DNA of 15,940 bases. Source: an uncultured Gemmatimonadota bacterium (GTDB lineage: Bacteria; Gemmatimonadota; Gemmatimonadetes; Gemmatimonadales; Gemmatimonadaceae). The stretch's first letter is position 1, and every line of letters begins with the position of its first letter. The position numbers and the translations under genes are program-made. Positions 6,179 through 14,482 of the stretch are shown piece by piece. Location: contig CAMLHT010000062.1 of assembly GCA_946479895.1 (NCBI GenBank), positions 1-15,940 of the forward strand, in the 5' to 3' direction. The notes under the pieces are model-generated. The model had not been told where the DNA came from, made no database searches, and was given only the letters and a program-made list of their open reading frames with translations.

Positions 6179-7903
6179 TCAGCGACGGGGGCGCTCGCGA
6201 AGCCGGCGGACCAGCTTCCTGGCGCGTACGACCGATGCGAGGCCAGCCAGAAAAAAGTTGACAGCCGCGACGGCGACGAACGCGCCGGGCAGGACGCGGC
6301 CCCGATCGAACAGGTGGACGGCGAAGAACCCTGCGCCGGTCGCGAGCAGCCCGAAGAGGAGCTGGTGCATCGCCGCGTACAGCAGCAGCGCGCTGTCACG
6401 CAGCCCCGTCATCTGGAACTGGATGTCGCCGCGGGTCGCGCGCTCGAGGAACCGGTTCGTCTTGTCCGGGATGGTGATGACGGACATAGCCATCTCCCGC
6501 ATCGCGCCCGCCACCTGATCCTTGACGTTCGTGTCCCTGCCGAGGACGAATTCCTGGAGGTAGGGGCCGACGGTCTGGATCGGGTTCATCGCCGGATCAA
6601 GCTCCGTGCACAACCCGAGCAGGAGGATGGACGCGCGCTCGAAGAGCACCCACTCCTTCGGGACCGTGAAGGCCCGCGAGAGATCGCGAAAGGAGATGTC
6701 GAGCTTCTTCAGGTCGAGCATCGCGTCGACCTTGGTGCGCATGTCGACCTGGATGTCCTTGAGCGACCACGATTCCATGTGCATCTGCTCGAGGAATCGG
6801 CGCTGGAAGTAGTCGATCGCCCGCTCGGCGACCTGCTCGTCGTCCTCATCGCGCGAGATCAGGCCGGCCTGGCGGAGGCCGGCGGCGATCATGCCCGGAT
6901 CCCGCCGGATGACGCCCTGCCAGAACATGGGCACGCCGTCCTTCACACCCGGGGCGAGCCGCCCGACGGCGCCGAGGTCGAGCATCGTGAACGAGCCGTC
7001 GTCCTGCACGATGATGTTGCCCGGATGTGGATCGGCGTGAAACACGCCATCCACGAAGATCATCTGGCAGGCGGCGGTGAGGATCCGCTTCGCGAGCGCG
7101 GGCCGGTCGACGCCGATCTCCCGCAATCCCTCGAAGTCCGTGACCTTGACGCCTTCGACGAATACCGTGGTCAGGACGCGCTGCGACGATCGCTCCCGCA
7201 CGACCACCGGGAATCGCACCGCCGGGTTCCCGGCGAAGTTCGCCGTAAGCGTCTCGATGTTGCGCGCTTCCTGACGGAAGTCGAGCTCGGCCCGAATCAT
7301 CTGCGCGACGTCCTCGGGGTACTCTTCCATGCCTCGCACCCGCACCAGCAGCTGCACGATCTCGAAGACCCTGGAGAGAATCGTGAGGTCGATCCGGGAG
7401 ATCTCCTCGATGTCCGCGTGCTGGACCTTCACCGCCACCTTCCGGCCATCGGGCATCGTGGCCACGTGCACCTGCGCCAGCGACGCGGCGGCGACCGGCA
7501 CGGGATCGAAGTCCGCGAAGAGCGCTTCGGGCCAGTCGCCAAGCTCCTTCCGGATCCGGGCGCGGACCTCGTCGATCGGCCGCGCGGGCACGCTATCCTG
7601 AAGCTGCTCGAGCTCGGCGCGGAATTCCGGCGGAAGGAAGTTCGTGAGGATGCTGATGAGCTGCCCGACCTTGATGAACAGGCCGCCCAGCTCGAGGATC
7701 GCCGCGGTGAGCCGGCGCGAGTTCCGGCGGTGGCGCTCGACCAGGCGCCGCTTGTAGAGGCTCGGGCCGAGGACGGGCTTCCACAGCCGCAGCCACGCAT
7801 AGCCGGCGACGATGCGGAACGTGAGGGCGTAGGCGCGCAGCGCGCGGAAGCGCATCGAGCGCCCCGTGCGCCATGCCACGAGCTGGGCGGTGTCGTCGGC
7901 CAT
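6179..7903 (-). CDS. ABC1/AarF/UbiB-family atypical kinase, membrane-anchored
   Basis: This protein of about 574 residues has the ABC1 signatures in order: LFIKVGQLISIL, the KxGQ motif, at 75-86; the alanine-rich loop VAAASLAQVH at 137-146; a VAVKV lysine at 159; AELDFRQEARN around 205-215; FHADPHPGNIIV at 288-299; and the metal-binding DLGAVG at 309-314. Two hydrophobic helices near the C-terminus (LLFGLLATGAGFFAVHLF, AFVAVAAVNFFLAGLA) would anchor it in the inner membrane. UbiB relatives support ubiquinone or other isoprenoid-lipid metabolism through ATP-dependent activity. No quinone gene is adjacent, so the symbol is left blank. The start is uncertain. The ATG at 7903 gives a standard N-terminus but has no close ribosome-binding site. 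GGAGGGG lies further upstream and is better spaced for an out-of-frame ATG at 7914. MRFRALRAYAL, 16 codons in, is another candidate. Confidence 0.93.
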   Translation of the reverse strand: MADDTAQLVAWRTGRSMRFRALRAYALTFRIVAGYAWLRLWKPVLGPSLYKRRLVERHRRNSRRLTAAILELGGLFIKVGQLISILTNFLPPEFRAELEQLQDSVPARPIDEVRARIRKELGDWPEALFADFDPVPVAAASLAQVHVATMPDGRKVAVKVQHADIEEISRIDLTILSRVFEIVQLLVRVRGMEEYPEDVAQMIRAELDFRQEARNIETLTANFAGNPAVRFPVVVRERSSQRVLTTVFVEGVKVTDFEGLREIGVDRPALAKRILTAACQMIFVDGVFHADPHPGNIIVQDDGSFTMLDLGAVGRLAPGVKDGVPMFWQGVIRRDPGMIAAGLRQAGLISRDEDDEQVAERAIDYFQRRFLEQMHMESWSLKDIQVDMRTKVDAMLDLKKLDISFRDLSRAFTVPKEWVLFERASILLLGLCTELDPAMNPIQTVGPYLQEFVLGRDTNVKDQVAGAMREMAMSVITIPDKTNRFLERATRGDIQFQMTGLRDSALLLYAAMHQLLFGLLATGAGFFAVHLFDRGRVLPGAFVAVAAVNFFLAGLASVVRARKLVRRLRERPRR

Positions 7904-8020
7904 GGGGTAATCATAGGAGACCCCTCCGGCCGCCGCCGCGCCTCGAATTTGTGCATCCGGCCATTGCTGAGCGGGGTAGGAGCTCGTAGCGTCCCTCATC
8001 CCCGTCACCCCGGGTTTCCC

Positions 8021-8398
8021 ATGCGAACAGCTATCGCGGCACTTGCGCTCGTCATCGCGGCGGGCTGCAGCCAGACATCGCAGACGCCGGCCGGCTCACG
8101 GTCGAGCAGCAACGTGCTCACGGCGAAGGAGATCGCCACGACGCCGGCCGTCGACGCCTATGACGCGGTCCAGCGGTTGCGTCCGAACTTCCTCCGCGCC
8201 CGGTCTACCGCCTCCACGTCGAACGCATATCCGGTCGTGTATGTGGACGGACTTCGCAAGGGCGGTCCAGAGTATTTGCGAGTCATCCGGGCCGCGGAAG
8301 TCGCCGAGATCCGGTACCTGAGCGCGATCGATGCCACCACCCGATACGGAATGAACGTCGAGGCGGGCGTGCTGGACGTGAAGTTGATCACCCGCTGA
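8021..8398 (+). CDS. Small lipoprotein resembling part of a TonB-receptor plug domain
   Basis: This 125-residue protein has a lipoprotein signal peptide ending LVIAAGC (Cys16). The mature part reads AYDAVQRLRPNFLRAR (46-61), PVVYVDGLRKGG (71-82) and EVAEIRYLSAIDATTRYG (93-110), followed by GVLDVKLITR. This parallels the plug domain of the neighbouring SusC-like protein (LIYVDGIRVSGG ... DIEKIDVVKGPAAATLYG ... GVINIITKRG) in both order and spacing, but no beta-barrel follows. Small proteins of this type recur in Gemmatimonadota as far as I recall, and their role is not established. The ATG has no convincing ribosome-binding site. The 117-bp gap to the divergent kinase gene shows no promoter I can assign. 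The gene converges on the susD-like gene, with a strong terminator between them. Confidence 0.8.
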   Translation: MRTAIAALALVIAAGCSQTSQTPAGSRSSSNVLTAKEIATTPAVDAYDAVQRLRPNFLRARSTASTSNAYPVVYVDGLRKGGPEYLRVIRAAEVAEIRYLSAIDATTRYGMNVEAGVLDVKLITR

Positions 8399-8416
8399 AT
8401 CCTGGGGGAAAGAAAA

Positions 8417-8449
8417 AAGAGGGGCGCATCGGATCGATGCGCCCCTCTT
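8417..8449 (-). terminator. Intrinsic terminator of the SusCD operon
   Basis: A perfect 15-bp stem (AAGAGGGGCGCATCG at 8417-8431 with its complement at 8435-8449) encloses a 3-nt loop. On the minus strand it is followed by TTTTTTC (complement of 8412-8418), a proper U-tract 22 bp past the susD-like stop. For the plus-strand lipoprotein gene the hairpin is also downstream but lacks a comparable T-run, so termination in that direction may be weaker. Confidence 0.92.
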
Positions 8450-8471
8450 CTCATCTACCCGCGCTGGACGA

Positions 8472-9743
8472 TCAGCTGTTCCAGTTGGTGTTGCGCTCGA
8501 GCTCCGTGCGCGGCACCGGCCAGCAGGTGTCCGTTCCAACCGGACCAAGCTGCGGCTTGTAGTAGTTGTTGCCCGTCGGGAGGACGAACGGATAGATGGT
8601 CGGATTCCGCCGGAAGTCACGCATCTCGTGGCCTTCGAGCCAGAAGTCGATGGACTTCTGGAGCATGAGCTCGGCCATCAGCGAGGTGATGTCCGTGCCC
8701 CCCGTGTAGGCGGCGGCTCCACCCGCGGCGCGACGCGCCTGGATGAACGCGAGCATCGTCACCGGATTCTGGTTGGCTTCCTCGATGATGTACTGGGCCT
8801 CGAGGCTGGAGGCGAAGCGCATCGCGGATGCCCAGCCCGGGAACTTGGCCTGGCGATAGAACCGCAGCTCGCCATCCTGGGCGAGACGGCCGGCATCCGT
8901 GTATCTCACCCGCGTATCGCCGGCGTCGGCGATGGCGCGGAACTCAGGCCCGACGACGAGGGAAATACGCGTCTCGGAGAACTCCCAGATCTTGTTGCCG
9001 AGCGCGCGCTGGGACGCGTTGTCGATGTGCTGGATATTGTACGTGAAATTCGCCGGAACGGCCGCGGCAGCAGCGGCCGCCTCCGACTTCTTGCCGGCCT
9101 GGAGCAGGGCCCGGGCGATGCCCACCTGCGCGGCATTGCTCAGCGCCGTGCCTTCGGTGGACGCCGGCAGCGCGGCGATGATGGTCTGCGCCTTCTTCAG
9201 GTCCTCGACAGCCGAGTCCAGCAACGCGGCGACCGTCATCTTGCCGCGGGTCTTCGTCGTGCTCTCGGCGATCGTGCCCTCGCAGAAGTACTCCGCCTGG
9301 AACAGGATCGAGAAGCCGGACACCCACCAGGCGCGGGCGAGGTCGAGGGTGTTACCCGCCGCCTCGATGCTCCGGATGGTCGCACGGGCGAACTGGATGT
9401 TCGCGTGGAGGCTGTTCCACACGGCATCCGTCTCGTTGCCGCTGTTCGGGATGTTGCGCTGACCGACGGCGTTGCGGGTCGGGAAGGTGTCGCCCACCCG
9501 CGCGTGGTTGGTGAACCACGCGCCGAGGACATATGCGCCTTCCAGGCTGCTCGCCGTGTTGGTGCCGGTCACGAAACGCGTATACGCCGACTGCGACAGC
9601 AGGGTTGCGTCGCGGTCCGGATCGACCGCGTCCGCCTCGAGGCTGTTGGGGTTGTCCACCGCAACGAAGTCGTTGCAGGCGGACGACAGTGCGCCCAGGC
9701 CCAGGAGGCCGGCCGCGAAGAGTTTTCTCATGTATGAATGCAT
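8472..9743 (-). CDS. SusD/RagB-family nutrient-binding outer-membrane lipoprotein
   Basis: This 423-residue lipoprotein has the signal peptide MHSYMRKLFAAGLLGLGALS followed by SAC, with Cys23 as the lipidation site. The fold is the TPR-rich SusD type: the start CNDFVAVDNPNSLEADAV, the helical AVWNSLHANIQFARATIRS and DLARAWWVSGFSILFQAEYF, a later AALLDSAVEDLKKAQTII, and the family C-terminus with ELMLQKSIDFWLEGHEMRDF and CWPVPRTELERNTNW. SusD proteins cap the paired SusC channel on the cell surface and help bind substrate. It is shorter than the roughly 500-600 residues common in Bacteroidetes, so some ligand-binding loops may be missing. The ATG at 9743 has GAGG 5 nt upstream, overlapping the susC-like stop 7 nt away, so the two genes are translationally coupled. 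The substrate is unknown. Confidence 0.93.
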   Translation of the reverse strand: MHSYMRKLFAAGLLGLGALSSACNDFVAVDNPNSLEADAVDPDRDATLLSQSAYTRFVTGTNTASSLEGAYVLGAWFTNHARVGDTFPTRNAVGQRNIPNSGNETDAVWNSLHANIQFARATIRSIEAAGNTLDLARAWWVSGFSILFQAEYFCEGTIAESTTKTRGKMTVAALLDSAVEDLKKAQTIIAALPASTEGTALSNAAQVGIARALLQAGKKSEAAAAAAAVPANFTYNIQHIDNASQRALGNKIWEFSETRISLVVGPEFRAIADAGDTRVRYTDAGRLAQDGELRFYRQAKFPGWASAMRFASSLEAQYIIEEANQNPVTMLAFIQARRAAGGAAAYTGGTDITSLMAELMLQKSIDFWLEGHEMRDFRRNPTIYPFVLPTGNNYYKPQLGPVGTDTCWPVPRTELERNTNWNS

Positions 9744-9750
9744 GATTTCC

Positions 9751-12700
9751 TCAGAACGTGAGTGAGAAGCGCATCGTGTAACGGCGATCCGAGGGAACGG
9801 TCAGGAACTGGTCCGTCTCGGGATCCAGGCCCGTGAAGTCCGTCCACGTGCGGAGGTTCTTCGCCGTCAGGCCAACGGACACGCTGCGGGCGCGGGTGTA
9901 GCGGCGCACGAAGTCGCGCGGGAGCGAGTAGTTGACCGAGGCTTCGCGGAGCTTCCAGAACTTGCCGTTCTGGAGATAGGCGCCGTCCACGGTGCTGCGG
10001 TTTACGGTGGTGCCGGACTCGTTGACGAACGGACCGAACCGGCGGACGTACTCCTCCTTCGCCTTCTCCGTCGGCGTGACGCCGTCCGCTTCCGTGCCGA
10101 AGGCGGCGGCGCCGAGCACTGCGGCTGCGCCCTGACCGAACTGCCGGTCACGGAACTCGTTCGTGCCGTCGAAGATGTAGCGATCGCCGCGGCCGTCGAA
10201 CTGGGCGTAGAGCGACAGATCCTTGAAGAGGGTCAGCGTGCCGGTGACGGCCGCGTCCCAACCCGGATAGTTCGCGCCGTTGCCGACGAAGAACTGCGAG
10301 TCGGAGATGAAGGCGCGCCACTGGGTGGCATCGGTGCCCGTGGTCCGGATGCTGTCGATGCGGTAGTCCCACTCGCCGTTCAGCGGGAAGCCGACCTTGC
10401 GGGTGGCCGAGGGCGGCACCGTGCCGAGGTCGAGCAGCTCGTTGTGCAGCGTCGCGAGCGTGCCGCGCAGCGAGAACGCGACGTTCTCACGGGTGACGAG
10501 GCGCGCCTCGCTGGCGAGCTCCCAGCCGGTGTTGAGCAGCGCGCCGATGTTGACCTGCGGGCCGTTGACCGAACCGGTCGAGCCCGGGGTCGGCAGCTGG
10601 AGAATCTGGTCAACGCCCTTCTTGTGGAAGTACGTGGCCTCGAGGCTCAGGCGATCGCGGAGGAAGCCCATGTCGGCTCCGAACTCGAGCTCCTGGCCCT
10701 TCTCGGCGCGCAGGTCGGGGTTGCCGATGGCGCCCGGACGCACGCCGACGACGAGGTTGCCGTTCGGCAGGAGGTTCGTGGACGGGTTGTACGTGGAGCG
10801 GGCGCCGCTGGTCGGCTGGCGGCCGCTGATGCCGTAGGCGCCACGGAGGCGCAGCTGCGTGATGGTGAACTCCGGCAGGACGCTCGTCAGTCGACGGAAG
10901 TAGTCCTCGTCCGAGATGACGTACGACAGGCCGACGCTCGGGCTGTAGAACGGCTTGGAGTTGGCGCCGAACGACGACGACTGGTCGCGACGCGTGCCGA
11001 GCTGGAGGTAGAGACGCTCGCGGTAGCTGAACTCGGCGCGGGTGAAGGCACCGATGTCACGGTTCTCCGAGCTGGTCTGACCGCCGTTGCTCAGCTCCGC
11101 CGCGGCGTTGACGCTGCGGACGTCGTTGTTCACGAGCCCACGGCCCTGGACGTTCGTGAGGTCCGTGCGGCGGGTCTGCGCCTGGCCGCCGACCGACAGG
11201 TCGACGCGGACGTCCTGCGTCAGGTTGTGGAGCACGTGGCCGAGATACTCCAGCGTCACGCGGTCGTCGATGCGGCGCGCCTCGTCCACCTGTCCGGTGT
11301 TGCGCGGGGCGTCGTCCCACCAGCTCGAGTCGTTCTTGGCCCAGAAGCTCAGGTCTTCGCCGCGAAGCATGTCCGCGCCGACGGTGAGCTTGTTGTCGAA
11401 CCACGAGAACGGCTGGAAGCGCAGCGCAGCGCGGGGCTGGAAGCGCGTGGTCTCGTTGACGTTCTCGTACGTCGCGAGCTGGTCGGTCTGGCGCTGGGCG
11501 TACCAGCCGTTCTTGCGGGCGCCGATGGTGCGCGGATCGCCGAGGAGGCCGCCGCCGAGGTACCCGTAGATGTCGTTGTCGTTACGCGGCAGCTGGGTCT
11601 TGGTCTTGATCAACCCGAAGCCGACGTCCATGTGCAGGTTGTCACGGATCGCGTAGTCGAACTGGCTGCGCGCGTTCTTCTGGCCGTAGAAGCTGTTCGG
11701 CACGATGCCCTGGTCGCCGTTCTGGCCGAGCGAGAGGTAGGTGCCGTACTTGTCGCCACCGCCCTGGAGGCTGTAGTTCAGGTTCTGGTAGTGACCGTCG
11801 CCGAAGGAGTTGTCGCGGGCCAGCGGGTTGTCCTTCAGGACGTCGCCCGCCTGGTGGCCGGCGCAGTTCGGCGTCGCGGTGCTGGTGAGGTTCGCCGTGG
11901 TGCAGCGGCCGTAGTTGTCGGGGGCCGTGAAGTTCGGCTGCACGTCGCCGTATTCGCCGCTGATCGTCTGGACAAAGCCGGAGCCGGCGCGTCCGCGCTT
12001 GGTGATGATGTTGATCACGCCGGCGACCGCGTCCGAGCCGTAGAGCGTGGCGGCCGCGGGTCCCTTCACGACGTCGATCTTCTCGATGTCCTCGACCTTG
12101 ATGTCGTTCAGCCGCGAGCCGGCCTGATTGCCGACGCCGAAGGTCTGCTGGGCGCCACCGGAGACGCGGATGCCGTCCACGTAGATCAGCGGCTCGTTGG
12201 AGAGCGAGATCGACGAGATACCGCGGATGCGGATCTCGGACGCCGTTCCCGTCGTGCCCGAGTTGTTCCGGATCACGAGGCCCGGGGTGCGTGCCTGGAG
12301 GAGGTTCGAGACGGAGGTGATCGGCGCCGCGGCCACGACCTGCGCGGCCTCGATGCTTCCTACCGCCGCGGCCTGGGCACGGCGCTCCTGCCGGCCGGCG
12401 GTGCCGGAGACGACGACCTCGTCGAGCTGCACCGCGCGAACGGCGAGAATGAGGTTCTGGACGTTCGTGCCCGCCTTCAGCGTCACGGGCACCGAGGTGC
12501 TGATATGCCCGATCGAGCGGGCTTCGACCGTCACCTGCTGCCCGGCGCGAGCGGCGGGGATGACGAACCGGTATTCGCCCGACGCGTTGGCGACCTGCGT
12601 CAGCGAAAGCTGCGGGATGGAAACGAACGCGCTGGGGATGGGGACTTGCGCGTTACTCTTGATCGAACCTGTCAGGACGATGTCCTGAGCGAATGCGATG

Positions 12701-12753
12701 GCTGGCGCCAACAGCATTCCCAACACGAGCGCGAAACGTGAATTGCGCGGCAC
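9751..12753 (-). CDS. SusC/RagA-family TonB-dependent outer-membrane transporter
   Basis: This 1000-residue protein begins at GTG. The open frame extends far upstream, but GGAGG lies 5 nt before this GTG and the next residues form a clean signal peptide (RNSRFALVLGMLLAPAIAFA, cleaved near 22). Residues about 25-108 form a carboxypeptidase-regulatory-like beta-sandwich (SAFVSIPQLSLTQVANASGE). LDEVVVSGTA (110-119) is the SusC signature stretch and probable TonB-contact region. The plug follows (SVSNLLQARTPGLVIRN, EIRIRGISSISLSNEPLIYV, GPAAATLYGSDAVAGVINII to about 252). A long beta-barrel fills the rest and ends in a terminal Phe (RYTMRFSLTF). It imports a ligand captured with the downstream SusD partner, powered by TonB. 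No hydrolase, peptidase or regulator is adjacent, so neither sugar nor peptide can be favoured. Confidence 0.96.
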   Translation of the reverse strand: MPRNSRFALVLGMLLAPAIAFAQDIVLTGSIKSNAQVPIPSAFVSIPQLSLTQVANASGEYRFVIPAARAGQQVTVEARSIGHISTSVPVTLKAGTNVQNLILAVRAVQLDEVVVSGTAGRQERRAQAAAVGSIEAAQVVAAAPITSVSNLLQARTPGLVIRNNSGTTGTASEIRIRGISSISLSNEPLIYVDGIRVSGGAQQTFGVGNQAGSRLNDIKVEDIEKIDVVKGPAAATLYGSDAVAGVINIITKRGRAGSGFVQTISGEYGDVQPNFTAPDNYGRCTTANLTSTATPNCAGHQAGDVLKDNPLARDNSFGDGHYQNLNYSLQGGGDKYGTYLSLGQNGDQGIVPNSFYGQKNARSQFDYAIRDNLHMDVGFGLIKTKTQLPRNDNDIYGYLGGGLLGDPRTIGARKNGWYAQRQTDQLATYENVNETTRFQPRAALRFQPFSWFDNKLTVGADMLRGEDLSFWAKNDSSWWDDAPRNTGQVDEARRIDDRVTLEYLGHVLHNLTQDVRVDLSVGGQAQTRRTDLTNVQGRGLVNNDVRSVNAAAELSNGGQTSSENRDIGAFTRAEFSYRERLYLQLGTRRDQSSSFGANSKPFYSPSVGLSYVISDEDYFRRLTSVLPEFTITQLRLRGAYGISGRQPTSGARSTYNPSTNLLPNGNLVVGVRPGAIGNPDLRAEKGQELEFGADMGFLRDRLSLEATYFHKKGVDQILQLPTPGSTGSVNGPQVNIGALLNTGWELASEARLVTRENVAFSLRGTLATLHNELLDLGTVPPSATRKVGFPLNGEWDYRIDSIRTTGTDATQWRAFISDSQFFVGNGANYPGWDAAVTGTLTLFKDLSLYAQFDGRGDRYIFDGTNEFRDRQFGQGAAAVLGAAAFGTEADGVTPTEKAKEEYVRRFGPFVNESGTTVNRSTVDGAYLQNGKFWKLREASVNYSLPRDFVRRYTRARSVSVGLTAKNLRTWTDFTGLDPETDQFLTVPSDRRYTMRFSLTF

Positions 12754-12758
12754 TGGTG

Positions 12759-12763
12759 CCTCC
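12759..12763 (-). promoter_or_regulatory. Ribosome-binding site fixing the GTG start of the SusC-like gene
   Basis: GGAGG on the minus strand sits 5 nt before the GTG at 12753-12751. It settles the start, because the reading frame stays open for another 274 codons upstream without family similarity. The remaining intergenic stretch to 13029 holds a short inverted repeat CGAAC/GTTCG (12848-12861) and no promoter I can assign with confidence. Confidence 0.85.
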
Positions 12764-13029
12764 GGGTGGATGGACTTCGCACGACCGCAACGTACGAGTG
12801 GGGGAGCGGCGTGCAGGTGGATCTGTGAAGCGACGAACACCAACGAACGAACAACCGTTCGGGCCGACCGGTTCCAGCGGATTTCACCGGCGACTCGACA
12901 AGGCCCTGCTGGCCCTGTAAAACCCCGAGAGTCAACGGTTTGGTCACCTCTTGAAAACCGTCGCCGGAACCGATTCCGCGGGGAGCGGATTCGGCTTGTG
13001 GTCGTCTCTACCGGGAGATAAGCTCTGGC

Positions 13030-13872
13030 ATGCAGGCCTCTCTCGGCGGTATGACGAAACTCTTCCGGGGGCCTCAAGTTGGCCTGTTGGTGATGGGTCT
13101 GTCCACCCAGGCCGCGGCACAATCTCTCCTGGGGACCGTCATCGATGCCGCCAGCCGCAGCCCCGTGCCGGGTGCAGTCATCGAGCTGCAGGTGGCCGCG
13201 TCGGCTCGAGTGATTCGTACGACCGCGGACACTGCGGGCCGGTTCTACGTTCCCCTGTCGCGCCCCGGCCTCTATACGCTGAGGGCGACCCGGCTGGGGT
13301 ACCTCCAGCAGAGCGGCGACACGGTTCGTGTCGGGGAGTCCGAGTCCGTAACCGTCGAAATTCGACTCGACCGGACGACGCTCCCGCTGCTCCCGGTGAG
13401 AGTCACCGCGCGGGTCAGCGGCCTGCCCGAGGGCTTCGAGGCGCGGCGGGCCACGGGCTTCGGCCGATTCCTGACGCGGACGGACATCGATAACCGCCGC
13501 GCCTCGCAGACCTCCGACCTGTTTCGGGGAATGCCCGGGGTAGTGCTCACGCCGCAGCGGAGGGGGAGCGCGCAAACGCTGATGATGCGGAGCGCCCTGG
13601 GGCTGTGCCAGCCGGCGGTCTGGATCGACGGCATGTACATCCCGAACCTGGCTGGCCAGAGCATCGACCAGCTGGTGACGCCGGCGGTGCTCGAGGCGGC
13701 CGAAGTGTACAGCTCGATTGCCACGGTGCCCATCCAGTATCGAACCGGGACCTGTGGTGCGGTGTTATTCTGGACGAAGCGCGGCGACGGCGACGATCGC
13801 CCGAAGACCCGGTGGTGGAAGGTTGCGCTCGGGGCCTCCGCCGCCGTCGGACTCATGATACTGATGAAGTGA
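13030..13872 (+). CDS. Barrel-less CarboxypepD-reg plus TonB-plug-like envelope protein
   Basis: This protein of up to 280 residues has a hydrophobic leader ending STQAAAQ (25-31). A carboxypeptidase-regulatory-like domain spans about 33-112 (GTVIDAASRSPVPGAVIELQ, ADTAGRFYVPL, YTLRATRLGY). A plug-like segment spans about 145-252: FLTRTDIDNRRASQTSDLFR, MPGVVLTPQRRG, PAVWIDGMYIP, AAEVYSSIATVPIQYRTG and GAVLFWTKRG. Cys193 and Cys242 could form a disulfide. Instead of a beta-barrel it ends in a Trp-rich hydrophobic helix (RWWKVALGASAAVGLMILMK), a possible membrane anchor. The domain order copies the N-terminal quarter of a SusC-like receptor. An alternative ATG at 13051 (MTKLFRG) would give a tighter signal peptide, and GGGAGA lies about 11 nt before the first ATG. 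It is followed after 11 bp by a lipoprotein gene, so they likely form an operon. The function is unknown. Confidence 0.85.
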   Translation: MQASLGGMTKLFRGPQVGLLVMGLSTQAAAQSLLGTVIDAASRSPVPGAVIELQVAASARVIRTTADTAGRFYVPLSRPGLYTLRATRLGYLQQSGDTVRVGESESVTVEIRLDRTTLPLLPVRVTARVSGLPEGFEARRATGFGRFLTRTDIDNRRASQTSDLFRGMPGVVLTPQRRGSAQTLMMRSALGLCQPAVWIDGMYIPNLAGQSIDQLVTPAVLEAAEVYSSIATVPIQYRTGTCGAVLFWTKRGDGDDRPKTRWWKVALGASAAVGLMILMK

Positions 13873-13883
13873 CAGGAGCGAAG

Positions 13884-14309
13884 ATGACGCTGAAGACCCT
13901 CTGGCGAGCGCTGCTCGTCGGCCTCGTGTTCGTGAGCGGCGGCTGCGGCGGGCTGACCGAACCCAAGCCGCTGCTCGACGAGTTCAACTGGAGCGCGCTC
14001 GAGAACCCCAATGACATCGTCGAAAGCGCCGACGTCGCCGCCTTCTTCGGGGACATCAGCATCGGAGGACAGTTCAAGACGCCGACGCTGTGCTACAGCC
14101 TCGGGTCGAAGATGTCCATCGTCGAATCGACGATCGACGTCACCGTCACCGCGGCGAGCTCGGGGTCCGGCAACTGCGCGCAGCAGCAGGGGGGCTTCTT
14201 CTACACGGGCGTGATCCGGAACCTGCCGCGCGGCACCTACACGGTGAACATCACGCACGTCGTCGTGGGCGGGACGACCCAGACCTACACGAAGACGGTG
14301 AAGCTGTAG
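13884..14309 (+). CDS. Small secreted lipoprotein, beta-rich, unknown function
   Basis: This 141-residue protein starts at an ATG with AGGAG 5 nt upstream, 11 bp after the preceding gene. The hydrophobic signal ends FVSGGCGG, with Cys21 a probable lipidation site although the residue at position -3 is Ser rather than Leu or Val. The mature part looks like a compact beta-sandwich: VAAFFGDISIGGQFKTPTLC, the alternating IDVTVTAASSGSGNC, and the closing NLPRGTYTVNITHVVVGG, TTQTYTKTVKL. Cys70 and Cys98 are placed to form a disulfide. The GTYTV(N)I pattern is typical of extracellular Ig-like or carboxypeptidase-regulatory-like folds. I do not recognise a named family. Co-transcription with the plug-like protein suggests a shared role at the envelope. 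Confidence 0.82.
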   Translation: MTLKTLWRALLVGLVFVSGGCGGLTEPKPLLDEFNWSALENPNDIVESADVAAFFGDISIGGQFKTPTLCYSLGSKMSIVESTIDVTVTAASSGSGNCAQQQGGFFYTGVIRNLPRGTYTVNITHVVVGGTTQTYTKTVKL

Positions 14310-14315
14310 TGGGTG

Positions 14316-14333
14316 GTCAGGCTCCGGCCTGAC
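14316..14333 (+). terminator. Short hairpin after the two-gene operon, possible terminator
   Basis: GTCAGGC (14316-14322), loop TCCG, GCCTGAC (14327-14333) form a perfect 7-bp GC-rich stem 6 bp after the lipoprotein stop. The downstream sequence has only two T residues, so it is a weak candidate for intrinsic termination. Confidence 0.4.
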
Positions 14334-14482
14334 TTCCCGCCTGCAGGAAAAGCCGTAGCGGGGTGGCGGCAACGCACTCAGGTTCCCGGCGTTGCACCTG
14401 TTCGATCCCGGGCGCACGCGCAGCCGGCAAGGATGGCCGCGTTCCCGGAGCGCCGAACGGTTTCGCCCATCGGGGTGACGAA

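Noticed and set aside
6173..8020. Long plus-strand open frame leading into the small lipoprotein gene
   Set aside because: It is antisense to the ABC1 kinase and has shadow-like Arg/Asp/His composition. The lipoprotein signal peptide begins at 8021, which is the credible start.
10444..12741. A 765-codon open frame on the plus strand opposite the SusC-like gene
   Set aside because: It is antisense to a full-length, clearly recognisable TonB-dependent receptor, has Arg/Ala/Val/Glu-rich composition typical of a GC-rich reverse frame, and shows no domain.
12754..13575. Upstream extension of the SusC-like reading frame
   Set aside because: The extension lacks family similarity and overlaps the divergent 13030 gene. 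A strong ribosome-binding site and signal peptide place the start at 12753.
14385..14425. tRNA-like T-loop string (TTCGATCCCGGG)
   Set aside because: The flanking bases do not form a proper T stem, and no acceptor, D or anticodon arms could be folded around it.
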